A DNA stretch of 64,000 bases from Hirsutella rhossiliensis (taxonomy: Eukaryota > Ascomycota > Sordariomycetes > Hypocreales > Ophiocordycipitaceae), in NCBI RefSeq assembly GCF_020360975.1, contig NW_025408681.1, positions 372,001-436,000 of the forward strand, read 5' to 3'. The notes under the pieces are model-generated. The model ran no database searches. It was not told the DNA's origin and saw nothing but the letters and a program-made list of their open reading frames with translations. Both the position numbers and the translations under genes were made by a program. Position 1 is the stretch's first letter, and every line of letters begins with the position of its first letter. This document shows, piece after piece, positions 42,533-53,035 of this stretch.

Positions 42533-43560
42533 ATGTCGGCCTCCCAGCTCAACGTCGATACCTCGTCCTCCCCGCGGCAACCTCTTGACAGCCAGAAAAT
42601 GCTGGCGCCGACATGTCCATGATGGCCTTTGTCCAGCCCGGCTGCCCGGCTAGGTTCGCCTACCAGAATGAGCATCGTGTCAAAGGACTCAACGCAGAAA
42701 CCCTAGCGAGGTCTTCCTTCCCACGCCCTCATGGCTGTCGACTCCGGAGTATGCAGCAATCCGGTCAGATACTGGCAATCCATCGACCTGCATCTTCTTC
42801 AGCCTTAATATTTCCATATACAACCAACAGATAATCTCCTCGGAATGGACCGAGCAATGGTTCTTCATGGTCGGCCGTGTTCATCCCTTTGCCCTGACGT
42901 GGGAAATCGAGCGACGTGATGGCTTGGAGTCGGACGATGATAACATCACAGAATACACCGTCCCCGCGCTTATAGTCCGCGATCACAGCTACCAACCGTG
43001 AGTCTATGCTCCAAATCTCTCTGTCGCCACTGCCCTCCCTGACGATATCCATAGAATTGTCACTCGCACCTCAGCTCGGTGGATACTTTCCCAACGATAC
43101 AACCCATTGTCTCCTTCATGGGACCTGTCATCGGCTCCGGCCGCGACCTCCTGCATGGAAACTCGGCTGCGGCCCTGACGACACCCAGCTGAGCTGCTGC
43201 GGCTTTGTCCAGCTCTCCACCTTTATTTGTCCTGGGATTCCCGGCAAACCCCTTCAAGGGCTTTCACCCTTCCAAGTTTTCGTCATCTTCCCCATTCACG
43301 CTAATCCTTGGACCTCCTATGCAAGAAGATGACCGAGAGGCGCGACAGCCAGTTCCAGTCGAACGCTCTCTTCACCTGTACGGGCAAAATCGCCGGCTTA
43401 CTGGATCACCAGATCATGAAACATGCCCCGGCTTTCGACCAAGACTATATCTTCATCGTCGTCCCCGACACGTGGACTTTCCACGACAAGGCCATGTCCG
43501 ACCAGGCTTCTGCAACACAACTACTGCCGACGACACCCAAGAGCGCGGTCGGCAATCCTC
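42533..43560 (+). pseudogene. Divergent passenger gene in Helitron A, frameshifted; unknown family
   Basis: It starts at ATG 42533 (MSASQLNVDTSSSPRQP). In shifting frames it gives MSMMAFVQPGCPARFAYQN, VKGLNAETLAR, EQWFFMVGRVHPFALTWEIERRDGLE (all homologous to 18126-18551), then IPGNPFKGFHPSKF-like text, SQFQSNALFTCTGKIAGLLD and AFDQDYIFIVVPDTWTFHDK. At least three indels break it. It points away from the RepHel gene. The VGRVHPFAL and CTGKIAGLL blocks with flanking beta-type sequence recall OB-fold single-strand DNA-binding proteins (some Helitrons encode RPA-like proteins), but this is a guess from pattern only. Confidence 0.5.
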
Positions 43561-44420
43561 GGACTATAGCGTTGCGTTGGCCAGGTTTACCTCTACGAAG
43601 AAACCCAAGGCCGCCCAAAGCCCCGCCTCCCCACGCCGCATGCTTCTGGCCCAGTCGATCCTTATGCTGGCATCAAGTCGGTCAATGCCCGATCCCTACC
43701 AAACCCCAACCAAGAGACCGCGACTTTCTCCCGAAACTTCCACCATAATCACCGACTGTGACGGTCAAGACTCCCAAATCCGATACCTCCTCCTTTCTGT
43801 CCCCGGAAGACCCGCAGAGTCAGAGACGGACACCGAACAGGTCAATCACCAAGACACATCCGCCTCTGGCTCTATCAGACCTCCGCGTCGATATCTTCCC
43901 GACCACTGCGCGCCCGACGTCCGCCCAAGAATATTCTCTAAACTTTAAAGCATCAAACGAAACAATACAACATGACAACATGTCTCATCATCCTCAAAAT
44001 CAACTGCCAAAGGCTCGAATAGCACATTCTCTTCTCTTCTTGTTCTCCTTTTCATGAAGACGATCAAGTCAAAACTTCCCAATATACTCCTTATTCTGTT
44101 TATACCTACGACTTATACCGGTAGCACATGTAAATTTTCCGAGCCTTCCACTCGCCCAGACATGCATTACCCACTCACATCTCTCTTCAACCCTGCCGTC
44201 TCTCCACGCCCTTTGAGTTTGCGCCTTTTAAACAAAATCTCCCTCCAGCGGCCTAGCCTGCCTCCCCGACGCTCTGTCTCGGTTTCACTCACGATAATGC
44301 TCTACGTCTCTCGCCGTGTCTCGTATCTCGACCTCACTCTTCTTCCTGTCTCCTATCTACTGTCGCCAACTCTCTCTCTCTCTTCTGTAGCCAACTCTTC
44401 TCCGGTTCTCTTGTCGCCAA
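43561..44420. other. Helitron A 5' terminal region, no gene recognised
   Basis: Pyrimidine-rich on the plus strand, no conserved frame. It ends at the GGAACGAA motif at 44421. Confidence 0.4.
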
Positions 44421-44493
44421 ATTTCGTTCCGAAAGGCTTCTTTGCGCGAGCCGCGGCTGGCGAGCCTTCCTCTCGTGCCTTTCGGAACGAAAG
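44421..44493. repeat. Helitron B/A junction with inverted GGAACGAA motifs
   Basis: TTTCGTTCCGAAAGGC (44423-44438) and its exact complement GCCTTTCGGAACGAAA (44477-44492) form a 16-bp inverted repeat around about 38 bases. Read on the minus strand, B ends with an AGCCGCGGCT palindrome, then CGCGCAAAGAAGCCTTTCGGAACGAAA, matching the ends at 21919 and 48958. Confidence 0.65.
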
Positions 44494-44996
44494 GACTTAA
44501 GGGTTCCTCCCCGGGGAAAAAAAAATTCGCCATCAATTTCCCCCCGCCATTCCGGCCCCCTGATTGGTCGGCGCTTTTGAGCTCTTTTCATTCGTCGGCG
44601 TTCTCGCCCCCGATTGGCCATATGGCCATAACTTACCCCTTCCTACGTCCTTCCTCCCCCTCCTTTTTCTGCCTCCCCCCCTCTGCGTTTTGGGCCCTTT
44701 GAATCGTACTCCTGATTGGAGGCTCTTGTGCTTGGTCTTTTCGCGCTCTTTAAAGCCCCCCTTCTATATTGGCCCGTCTTTGTCTAGATCTATGCCTTCC
44801 TATTCTACCCAGTGGTATATGTGTGTACGCTTGCCTTTTCTAGTCTAGCTGTTGTTGCCCTTGTTATCCCTACTTCTATCCTTCTTCTCATCTTCTTCTC
44901 GGTGATGATGAAGTAAGACGCTTTGGTGGCGAGTTTGCTAAGATATGTCTTCCTCTCCCCTGAATAAATATCGTGATGGTCCTAATCCCGCCTACC

Positions 44997-46970
44997 TTAG
45001 CTGCGGAGTAGGCTACCTGCTTCCTGTGTTGTCTGCTTGCTTAGCTCCTCTAGCCGGGCCTGCGCCGCTGTCATTTCCCGGCACCCGGTTCCTATAAGGT
45101 CCCGCTCCCGCACCTCCGATACGAGCATGATGCCGTCGAGCGTCGGGCACCGCGAGAGCTGCACGTAGAGGCTGTACGGGTCGCACGGCGACGCCACCGC
45201 CCTGCCCTCGACCGTCGTCGTCCTCGCCCCCCGCAGCTCGAGCGCGACGCGCTCGATCGTCCCGCCCTGCACCTTGTAGTCGGTGCAGGCGAAGGCCGCG
45301 GCGCACGGCAGGCCGCGCCGGCCGACGTCGTTGCGCTGCCAGGGCCGCTTCCGCTGCGCCGTGATCTTGACGGTGATGGGCGTCAGCAGGATCGTCCCGG
45401 ACGGCATCCCGACGAAGTGGAGGTCCCTGGTCGTCTCCGACGCCAGCACGATGCCCGCCGGCGGCCCGAAGTGCACCGTCAGCTCCGCCGAGACGCGGTG
45501 GCCGGGAAGGCCCGGTCGGGTATCACCGCCACCGCCGTGTTCCCGGCGCCGTTCACCACCTTCAGCCCCTGGTGCGTGTTCTGGTTCACGACGACCGGCA
45601 TGCCCGGCACGAAGACGAAGACGGCCGGCACCGGCGTCGCGCTGTCGTCGCCCTGGCCGAGCATCAGCACCGCCTCCTCCTCCGTCGGCGTGCCGTCCTT
45701 CCACTTGTGCTCGGAGGAAGACGCGCGCCGCCGTCCGCTGCCGCGCCCGGAACGCGAGCGCCGCCTCGAGGTTGAGGTTCCAGCGGTTCCGGTTGAGCGG
45801 CGTGACCACCGTCACGCCTGTCTCCCACGGGATCCGCCTGCCGGGCCGGTGGCACCTCGAGTTGAGCAGCTCGAGGTCCGACCGGTCCTGCTCGCCCCGC
45901 CGGATCCGCCCGAGCAGGCGCCGCAGCTCGGGGTCGCCGGCGGCCCGCATCTGCTCGTCGAGCATGGTGACCGTCGTGAACCGCCGCCAGAGCGCGTGCG
46001 CCTTGTCGTGCTGCCGCCGCTGCTCGGCCGTGAAGGCCCTGTCCTCGTCCCACGACACCGCCGCGCTCGGCAGCAGGATCGACCGCTCCTGCACCGGCCG
46101 GAACTGGTGGAAGTCGCCGCAGAAGATCACCACCGGGATGCCGCCGAAGTCCCGCGCCGACCCCCGCAGCCGGCAGAGCTGCTCGTTGGCGGCGTATAGC
46201 GTGCGCGCCCCGAGCATGCTGACCTCGTCGACCACCAGCACCTCCTTCTCCCGCCAGTCCATGCGCGACCGGCCGTCGACGAAGCGCTCGCCCGCGCCCG
46301 GCAGCCGCACGCCGTCCACCCCCTTGGTCGCCCCTCCCGCCTGGCCGCCCTGGCCGACGGCGAGGCCGCAGGCCGAGTGGAGGTGATGCCGTTGATCCGC
46401 GCTGCCGCCGTGCCCGACGTCGCTGTGACTAGCATCCGGCTCGACAGCTCCCTCCGGGCGAGCAGCTCGACGAGCGCCTCGATGACGCGCGACTTGCCGG
46501 TGCCGCCCTCGCCGCCGATGAACAGGCAGAGCTGACCTTCCCCGTCTCCGTCGCCGCCTGCCTCATTGGCCTGCCGGACCTGGTCGAGCTGCCGGCAGAC
46601 GATGAGGAGGGCGATCGACTGCTTCTCGTTCAGCGTCAGCTCCTTGGCCAGCTCCCGGCCGGCGGCGAGGAACGAGCTCGACGGGCCGAGCCGCACGCGC
46701 ATCCCCGCCGCCGTGCCTACGTCTGGGTCGCCGTCGGCCGCCGTCACGTCCATGTCATCCTCGCCGAATCCCCCCATGACCCCGCGGAGGGCCGCGCCGC
46801 GGTCCGCCCCGACTCCTGCCGCCGCCCCGCCGCCTTGGGAGCCCTGGATGCCCTGTATGGCCCGCTCCCGCTCCCGCGCGGCGCTCCTCTGCTGCGACTT
46901 AATAGCCCGCACCTCCTCCTGCCGCGGCAGCGCCGCCCCGAGCGCCGAGCCCGGTAGGTTTACTCGCCTC
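44997..46970 (-). pseudogene. Helitron B: PIF1-like helicase, frameshifted
   Basis: 46912-46390: LFIGGEGGTGKSRVIEAL (Walker A), LVTATSGTAAARINGIT. 46319-44997: EVLVVDEVSMLGARTL (II), FCGDFHQFRPVQERS (III), AFACTDYKVQGGTIERVAL (V), YVQLSRCPTLDGI (VI). Breaks: a frame change at about 46385-46320, and a garbled stretch at about 45480-45720 (SEHKW region) that returns to frame. It is very close to C, so B and C are recent relatives. Confidence 0.8.
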
Positions 46971-47280
46971 CCACGCCATCTCCCTTAGCTCCTCCCGGGC
47001 CGCTTGCGGTAGCAGAGACTGCATGTTGCGGTCGGTAGCGCGCTGGTGTTGTGGAACGCCCGGTAGAACCTCCGTACCGTCCTGACCTCCCTTTCGCGCG
47101 GCACCGGCGCGCACCACGCCCGCTCCTCGGCCAGCCTCTCGCCCGCCTCGAACTCCTCTTCGAGGCCCCGCAGCACGTCCGCCAGGTCTTCGGCCTGCAT
47201 CTCCCTTGGCCTTGGCCTCCTCTGGTCGCCGCGGCTCCGTTTTGCCTCGGTCTGTCCGCTGGCGGCACTGCCCTTGTCAC
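46971..47280 (-). pseudogene. Helitron B: N-terminal zinc block remnant fused to helicase
   Basis: 47280-46971 reads KTWRTCCGASKRSS and, in the neighbouring frame, MQAEDLADVLRGLEEEFEAGERL, REREVRTVRRFYRAFHNTSALP and CSLCYRKRPG. The sequence then passes straight into the helicase part (VNLPG read backwards from 46970). In C these two points are 3.75 kb apart. Confidence 0.75.
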
Positions 47281-47810
47281 GGCCAGAACTAAGCCTTGAC
47301 GGCTATCCTTGTATTGGCTCTATGGACGAAGTTTCTAGCTTAAGGGGTCCAAGAGAAAGAAAGAAGAGAAGCCCCGTAGGCAGAGATTTATATACAGCCT
47401 TGGGGTGTGGTCCGTGCACGGGCACGTGCACCCCGTTGTTAGTTCTGTCTCGTCGTTACACCCTTCCTCTTCTGTCTCTCTCGACGTGGCGGGCCTCTCG
47501 TCATCCCATCTATACCCTATTAGACGTCTCTATGCACACCCCTTGGCCCCGTTTAGGATCCCTACCTGCGCGTCGGCCTTCTATTGCTTCGCCAGGCTCT
47601 GCGGCCTTAGCCATGTCCCCTGTGGCGCTCTCTATCGCGGCTACTGGCCGAGGCAGGATATCCCGAGGCGCCTGTTGACTTGCCGTGGGGCCTAGGGACG
47701 GCCCGGCCATGCTTGACGCGCGGCCGCCATGTCTTGCCTCGATTTCTTTGCCGACCGGGCTGCGCTTTCTTCTGTCTCTGTCGAGGGCGGCGGGCCCATC
47801 GTCGTCTCAT
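47281..47810 (-). other. Helitron B: spacer or intron between N-terminal exons
   Basis: It matches C at 55400-55725. Low-complexity Arg/Pro frames only; probably contains an intron of the RepHel gene. No separate gene. Confidence 0.4.
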
Positions 47811-48557
47811 CTACATCACGTTAACCACCTCTGTCCGTCGACCGACCCTGGGGGCCTGCTTGGGAACTATACCGGCGAGTTGGCTTTTCATTTCTGCACT
47901 GGGCTGTGCGCCCTCGGCGGCGTCCCCGATGGCACCCCCTGGCCCCCTTCCCGGCCGGGGCTGTATCCTCTGAGGCCGTCTTTGACGTGCCGCCGGACCT
48001 GGGGCTGGGCCCGCCGCGCTCCACGGCTGTGTCGCCAGAGCCGCCCCCGATGTCGGCCGCGGCTGGATATCCCGGAATAGCGGCTGCTGGCTTATGTCGA
48101 TCTGCTGCCTTGGCCGCCCCGGCCTCCTTCCCGCCCGGGCCGCGGCGCTTCGGCCGGAGCTTGGCGGCGTGAGAAGGAAACCACCCTCGCCTTCGCCGGC
48201 TTCTCTACGTTTCGCCTCCCGCCTCGTCTCCGGTGTCGACGGCGCCGTCTTCCCTTCCATCGCCCCCTGGTCGCTTGTGCCTGGGGGCGTCCTTCCCGCC
48301 GTGGCCCTGGTCGTGCCTGCCTCCCCCGCGCCGGTCCCCTCCCTGATTCCTCGCCGGCCGGCCGCCCGCCGCCTTCGCTTCGGCAGCACCAGCCCTGACG
48401 CCCTCTCATGCGCCCCCTGCCGGCCCTCCGTACCGGGCACCGGCGCCGCCGAGATCGGCCTGAACCTCATTGCTGTGTATGGTCCTCTGGCTGCCTCCCG
48501 TGCTGGGCCTACGCCGCTCTCCGCCCCGTGCTGCCATTCGATGCTGGCTGGCTTCAT
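47811..48557 (-). CDS. Helitron B: disordered N-terminal exon of RepHel
   Basis: It opens at ATG 48557 (MKPASIEWQHGAES) and runs 248 codons rich in Arg, Pro, Gly and Ala, with GFLLTPPSSGRSAAARAGRR near the middle. The same exon in C starts MKPASTEAQHGAESS and is split by the copia element; D has the related LLTPVTPPPSGQGRPRKR. No folded domain. The frame ends at 47811, where splicing to the zinc block is expected but the donor was not identified. It is orphaned, since B lacks Rep. Confidence 0.55.
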   Translation of the reverse strand: MKPASIEWQHGAESGVGPAREAARGPYTAMRFRPISAAPVPGTEGRQGAHERASGLVLPKRRRRAAGRRGIREGTGAGEAGTTRATAGRTPPGTSDQGAMEGKTAPSTPETRREAKRREAGEGEGGFLLTPPSSGRSAAARAGRRPGRPRQQIDISQQPLFRDIQPRPTSGAALATQPWSAAGPAPGPAARQRRPQRIQPRPGRGPGGAIGDAAEGAQPSAEMKSQLAGIVPKQAPRVGRRTEVVNVM

Positions 48558-48957
48558 CGTAATGGGTGCTGCTCCTCTATTGCGTCTGCTCTCTTGGCCT
48601 TACCTACTTACTATGCTACTACCTCCTTAGGCAAACATTCTTCATATATATGCCGCTGACGTATAGCCCCCTCTCTTCGCCATGCTCCCGCGCGGCGCAT
48701 AACATGTGCTTCTTAATCACATATCCATATTCCCTCTACCTCCCGACTTGGCATGTCCTTACGTATGCTACTTACCTACTATTATGCGCGCGCTAGCTGT
48801 CTATGGTCCCTACTGACTGACGCCTGCTGCACTACCCCGCGGCCGATATGGCCTCGGCTATTCCCTAGATGTAGGTCCTACCAATGGCTTCTCGTCCCTT
48901 ATCTATTCCTTCTGCCTCTCTTATGTTTGCTCTTTTCTCTTCCCCTCCGGTCGTAAT
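48558..48957. other. Helitron B 5' non-coding region
   Basis: About 85 % like 61745-62095 in C up to CAATGGCTTCTCGTCC, then different. No gene. Confidence 0.6.
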
Positions 48958-48975
48958 CTTCGTTCCGAAAGGCTT

Positions 48976-49054
48976 ACCCGTTGATCTTGGTGTGGGGCCA
49001 CAGCAGCCCAACTAAGTGTTGGGCTGCTGTGGCCCCACACCAAGATCAACGGGT
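48976..49054. repeat. Perfect 37-bp-arm palindrome bounded by TA, in the 3' end of Helitron C
   Basis: Arms 48976-49012 and 49018-49054 are exact inverted complements (37 of 37) around the 5-base loop TAAGT. Each arm has a further small dyad (TGTGG-GG-CCACA). Outside, TA lies on both sides if the outermost A/T pair is counted, leaving CCCG..CGGG as the ends. It separates the terminal hairpin/GCGCAA from the GCCTTTCGG motif that are nearly adjacent in B and at 21895. Confidence 0.95.
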
Positions 49055-49346
49055 ATTGCGCAACCCGTGCGGGGTTGCCTTACCTGTTCCAAAAATTTCC
49101 AACCCACTTTCCGGCCCTCTGATTGGTCGGCGCTTTTTACCCCGTGTCCCTCATCTTCTCATTCGTCGCCGTTCTTACCTCTGATTCGTCGTAACTCGAC
49201 CCCTCTTCCCGCTCTTTCTTCCCCTCTTTGCCCCCTTTGAAGCCTCTTCCTGATTGGCCCCCCCCTCCTCTTGGCCATCTCTTGAAGACTCCCTCTCATT
49301 GGTCTTCTTTGGGGCCGGGCTGCCTCGGCCCTCCTCGCCCGCGTCC

Positions 49347-51762
49347 TCACCCGCGGAGTAGGCCGGCCGCCTCTCGCGTCGTCAGCCCGCTTAGCTCCTC
49401 CAGCCGTGCCTGCGCCGCCGTCATCTCCTTCGGCACCCGGTTCCCTATGAAGTCCCGCTCCCGCACCTCCGACACGAGCGTGATGCCGTCGAGCGTCGGG
49501 CACCGCGAGAGCTGCACGTAGAGGCTGTACGGGTCGCACGGCGACGCCACCGCCCTGCCCTCGACCGTCGTCGTCCTCGCCCCCCGCAGCTCGAGCGCGA
49601 CGCGCTCGATCGTCCCGCCCTGCACCTTGTAGTCGGTGCAGGCGAAGGCCGCCGCGCACGGCAGGCCCCGCCGGCTCACGTCGTTGCGCTGCCACGGCCG
49701 CTTCCGCTGCGCCGTGATCTTCACGCTGATGGGCGTCAGCAGGATCGTCCCGGCCGGCATCCCTACGAAGTGGAGGTCCCGGGTCGTCTCCGACGCCAGC
49801 ACGATGCCCGCCGGCGGCCCGAAGTGCAGCGTCAGCTCCGCCGACACCCGGTGGCCGGGGAAGGCCCGGTCGGGGATCACGGCCACCGCCGTGTAGCCGG
49901 CCCCGTTCACCACCTTCAGCCCCTGGTGCGTGTTCTGGTTCACGACGACCGGCATGCCGGGCACGAAGACGAAGACGGCCGGCACCGGCGTCGCGCTGTC
50001 GTCGCCCTGGCCGAGCATCAGCACCGCCTCCTCCTCAGTCGGCTCGCCGTCCTTCCACTTGTGCTCGGAGAGGAAGACGCGCGCCGCCGTCCGCCGCAGC
50101 GCCCGGAACGCGAGCGCCGCCTCGAGGTTGAGGTTCCAGCGGTTGCGGTTGAGAGGCGTGACCACCGTCACGCCCGTCTCCCACGCGATCCGCCTGCCGG
50201 GCCGGTGGCACCTCGAGTTGAGCAGCTCGAGGTCCGACCGGTCCTGCTCGCCGCGGCGGATCCGCCCGAGCAGCCGCCGCAGCTCTGGGTCGCCGGCGGC
50301 CCGCATCTGCTCGTCGAGCATGACGACCGTTGTGAAGCGCCGCCACAGCGCGTGCGCCTCGTCGTGCTGCCGCCGCTGCTCGGCCGCGAACGCCCTGTCC
50401 TCGTCCCACGACACCGCCGCGCTCGGCAGCAGGATCGACCGCTCCTGCACCGGCCGGAACTGGTGGAAGTCGCCGCAGAGGATCACTACCGGGATCCCGC
50501 CGAAGTCTCGCGCCGACCCCCGCAGCCGGCGGAGCTGCTCGTTGGCCGCGTGCAGCGTCCGCGCCCCGAGCATGCTGACCTCGTCGATTACGAGTACCTC
50601 CTTCTCCCGCCAGTCCATGCGCGACCGGCCGTCGACGAAGCGCTCGCCCGCGCCCGGCAGCCGCACCCCGTCCAGCTCCCTTGTCGCCCCTCCCGCCTGG
50701 CCGACCGTGAGGCCGCAGGCCGAGTGGAGGGTGATGCCGTTGATCCGCGCCGCAGCCGTGCCCGACGTCGCCGTCACGAGCATCCGGCTCGAGAGCTCCC
50801 TCCGGGCGAGCAGCTCGACGAGCGCCTCTATGACGCGCGACTTGCCGGTGCCGCCCTCGCCGCCGACGAATAGGCAGAGCTGGCCTTCTCCGTCGCCGCC
50901 TGCCTCGTTGGCCTGCCGGATCTGGTCGAGCTGCCGGCATACGATGAGGAGGGCAATTGACTGCTTCTCGTTCAGCGTCAGTTCCTTGCCAGCTCGGCCG
51001 GCGGCGAGGAACGAGCTCGACGGGCCGAGCCGCACGCGCATCCCCGCCGCCGTGCCTACGTCTGGGTCGCCGTCGGCCGCCGTCACGTCCATGTCGTCCT
51101 CGCCGAATCCCCATGACCCCGCGGAGGGCCGCGCCGCGGTCCGCCCCGACGCCTGCCGCCGCCCCGCCGCCTTGTGAGCCCTGGATGCCCTGTATGGCCC
51201 GCTCCCGCTCCCGCGCGGCGCTCCTCTGCTGCGACTTAATAGCCCGCACCTCCTCCTGCCGCGGCAGCGCCCCCGAGAGCGCCGAGCCCGGTAGGTTGAC
51301 TCGCCTCACGGGCCCATCCTCCGCTACCACCGTCGCCGCGAGCTCGGCGGCTGACTCGAGCCCGGGCTGCTGGAACCGGCAGAGCTGCTGCGTCATCCCT
51401 AGCAGCTCTGTCGACTGCGCCGTCACCTGCCCCGCGGCGGCTGCATTCCGGACCACGTCGATGAGCCGGGCCGTGTCGCCCGCCCCGCCGCCGCGGTACG
51501 CCCCCTCGCCGCCGCTCCCCGTGGCCCTACCTTCGTCTTCGGCCTGTGGCGCTGTCGACCTGTCTTCCTCGGCTGTCGCGGCCCACTGCTTGGCGTCGCG
51601 CTTCGCGTCCTCCGCTGACCGCCGGAGGAGCTGTACGTTGTCTACGAGCCGCGCGACCCTCGGGGAGAGCGACGATCGCGCCTGTGCCCAGATATCGTTG
51701 ATGTCGCCGGCTCCTATGCTGACAAATGACTCCCATGGTATAAATAGGGCAAGGTGCTGCAC
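49347..51762 (-). pseudogene. Helitron C: PIF1-like helicase part of RepHel, one frameshift
   Basis: 51762-51120: MQHLALFIPWESFVSIG, DNVQLLRRSAEDAKRDAKQW, LPRQEEVRAIKSQQRSA. Then the frame changes at a C-run (four C here, six in B) near 51108. 51092-49347 is a clean 581-codon frame with LFVGGEGGTGKSRVIEAL (I), VLVIDEVSMLGARTL (II), LCGDFHQFRPVQERS (III), TGVTVVTPLNRNRWN, AFACTDYKVQGGTIERVAL (V) and YVQLSRCPTLDGI (VI). All helicase motifs are intact; only the C-run indel disconnects them from Rep. The role is 5'-3' unwinding during rolling-circle transposition. Confidence 0.85.
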
Positions 51763-51837
51763 CGCCGCCCTGGGTGCCGTTAGCCGACCTAGCCTATATG
51801 TATCCTCAAGCTGCCTTTCCTATAGGCATTTCCTACC

Positions 51838-52927
51838 TTATAATACGTACCTTCGGTGGCATGACTCCTCGTCTTCCTTACTGAACTCCTTGCTTAGGTA
51901 CCCGTCTAGCCGCACCGTCGCCGCCTTGCCCGGTCGCCTAAGCACCTGCACCCAGCCCTTCCCTGCCGCGCAGCCCTCTGCGAGGGGTATCTCGCCCCAG
52001 CCCGCCCTGCTGTCGGCGCTGCCGCCGGCCCGCCTCAGCCTTATAAGTGACGTATAGTCGTAGAGGCAAAGCCGTTGTAGGAGCTCCCCCCTGTGACGGT
52101 AGGCCTCGACGAGGGGAATTCTCGGCCCGGCCTCCTCCACGACGTCTCGTCCGGCGCGTCGCCTGTCGCCTCCGCGCCGCTTGCCCGTTGGAGATGCCTC
52201 CACCGGCGGAAGACGGCCCAGTAGAGCTGGTTCGCATTGACGTACGCCCACGCCGAGCCGCTGCTGAACTCCGCCGGATACCCTAGGAGGTGGGCTATTA
52301 CCTCAACCTGCGAGAGTGGCCGCTCTGTGAAGACCCGGTTCGCTACCTTGAGTAGGAACGTCCTCGTCTTATTCCTCCCTATAGTAGGCTCTGGCCCTAT
52401 CGCTACCTCCTCGTTAGCCCTGGGCCCTCTCCTCTCGCTCTTGCCCTCGCTACTACTGCCGCTGTTCTCTTCTATTAGCTCCCCCTCTAGCGTCGGGAGG
52501 AACTCGGCCGCCGCGGCCACCCGCTTCCACGCCGGGTCCTCGACCTTGGTCGCGTAGTTGGTGATGTAGTAGATCAGGGCCATAGTCTTACGCTGCGTCG
52601 CGATGAACGAGATATCGTGGTTGTGCCGCAGCCCGACCGCCATCGCCCTGTTCCACCGGTTGACCATGTTATGCGTGCGCCGGACCTCGAGCACCCCGTC
52701 CGTCGTCAGCGCCGTCCTCTCCACCAGCCTCCACGGCGCCTTGAACCGGCAGAGGTTCCCCTCGCGCGCCCGCCGCCGAGCGAGTACTTTACGCAGGTCG
52801 CGCTGTGCGTGTGGACCTGCGTCGCGCCCGCGCAGAAGTTGGCCTCCTCGTTGAAGGCGTCTGTGAAGCGCGCGACGTCGTCGAGCCGCGACGATATGTC
52901 CGCCGTCGCCGACCTCTCCGCCTGCAC
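51838..52927 (-). pseudogene. Helitron C: linker between Rep and helicase, with introns
   Basis: 52927-52720 (QAERSATADISSRLDDVAR..FCAGATQVHTHSATC), 52724-52260 (RTHNMVNRWNRAMAVGLRHNHD, VFTERPLSQVEVIAHLLGYP, YWAVFRRWRHL) and 52240-51850 (HRGELLQRLCLYDY, LDGYLSKEFSKEDEESCHRR). An intron GTACGT..CCCAG (about 51770-51848) joins CHRR to AAVQHLALF, and another (GTAAGG..CCACAG, about 52964-53051) joins Rep to ELDAEGYCAVQAERS. Pieces lie in different frames, partly because of small indels. No known domain. Confidence 0.7.
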
Positions 52928-53035
52928 GGCGCAGTAGCCTTCTGCGTCTAGCTCCTGTGGCCCCGGGTTAGCCTAGAACCCTCTCCTCTGTCCGTACTGA
53001 GTGGCATATATCTGGAGGGCCTTCTCTCTAGAACC

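Larger units (their letters stand above)
34311..44420 (-). mobile_element. Helitron A (full gene layout, frameshifted, extra divergent gene)
   Basis: In minus-strand order: 5' region with a divergent gene (41.3-44.4 kb), disordered N-terminus, DUF6570-like block, Rep/HUH, helicase, then a 3' non-coding part with GATTGGTC repeats (34370-34400). It is flanked on both sides by copies of the GGAACGAA motif. Protein similarity to B and C is about 70-80 % by eye, and the coding sequence has many indels. Confidence 0.7.
44421..48957 (-). mobile_element. Helitron B (internally deleted, no Rep domain)
   Basis: It contains a disordered N-terminus, part of the zinc block and the helicase, but everything between is missing (see 46968). 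The 5' part is collinear with the region upstream of the gene in C (61745-62095) up to about 48900. The 3' part is similar to C (GATTGGTCGGCGCTTTT). Confidence 0.75.

Noticed and set aside
49770..51177. Long plus-strand frames of 360-415 codons opposite the Helitron C helicase
   Set aside because: They are mirror frames caused by high GC in the true minus-strand helicase and contain only Arg/Ser/Pro-rich text.
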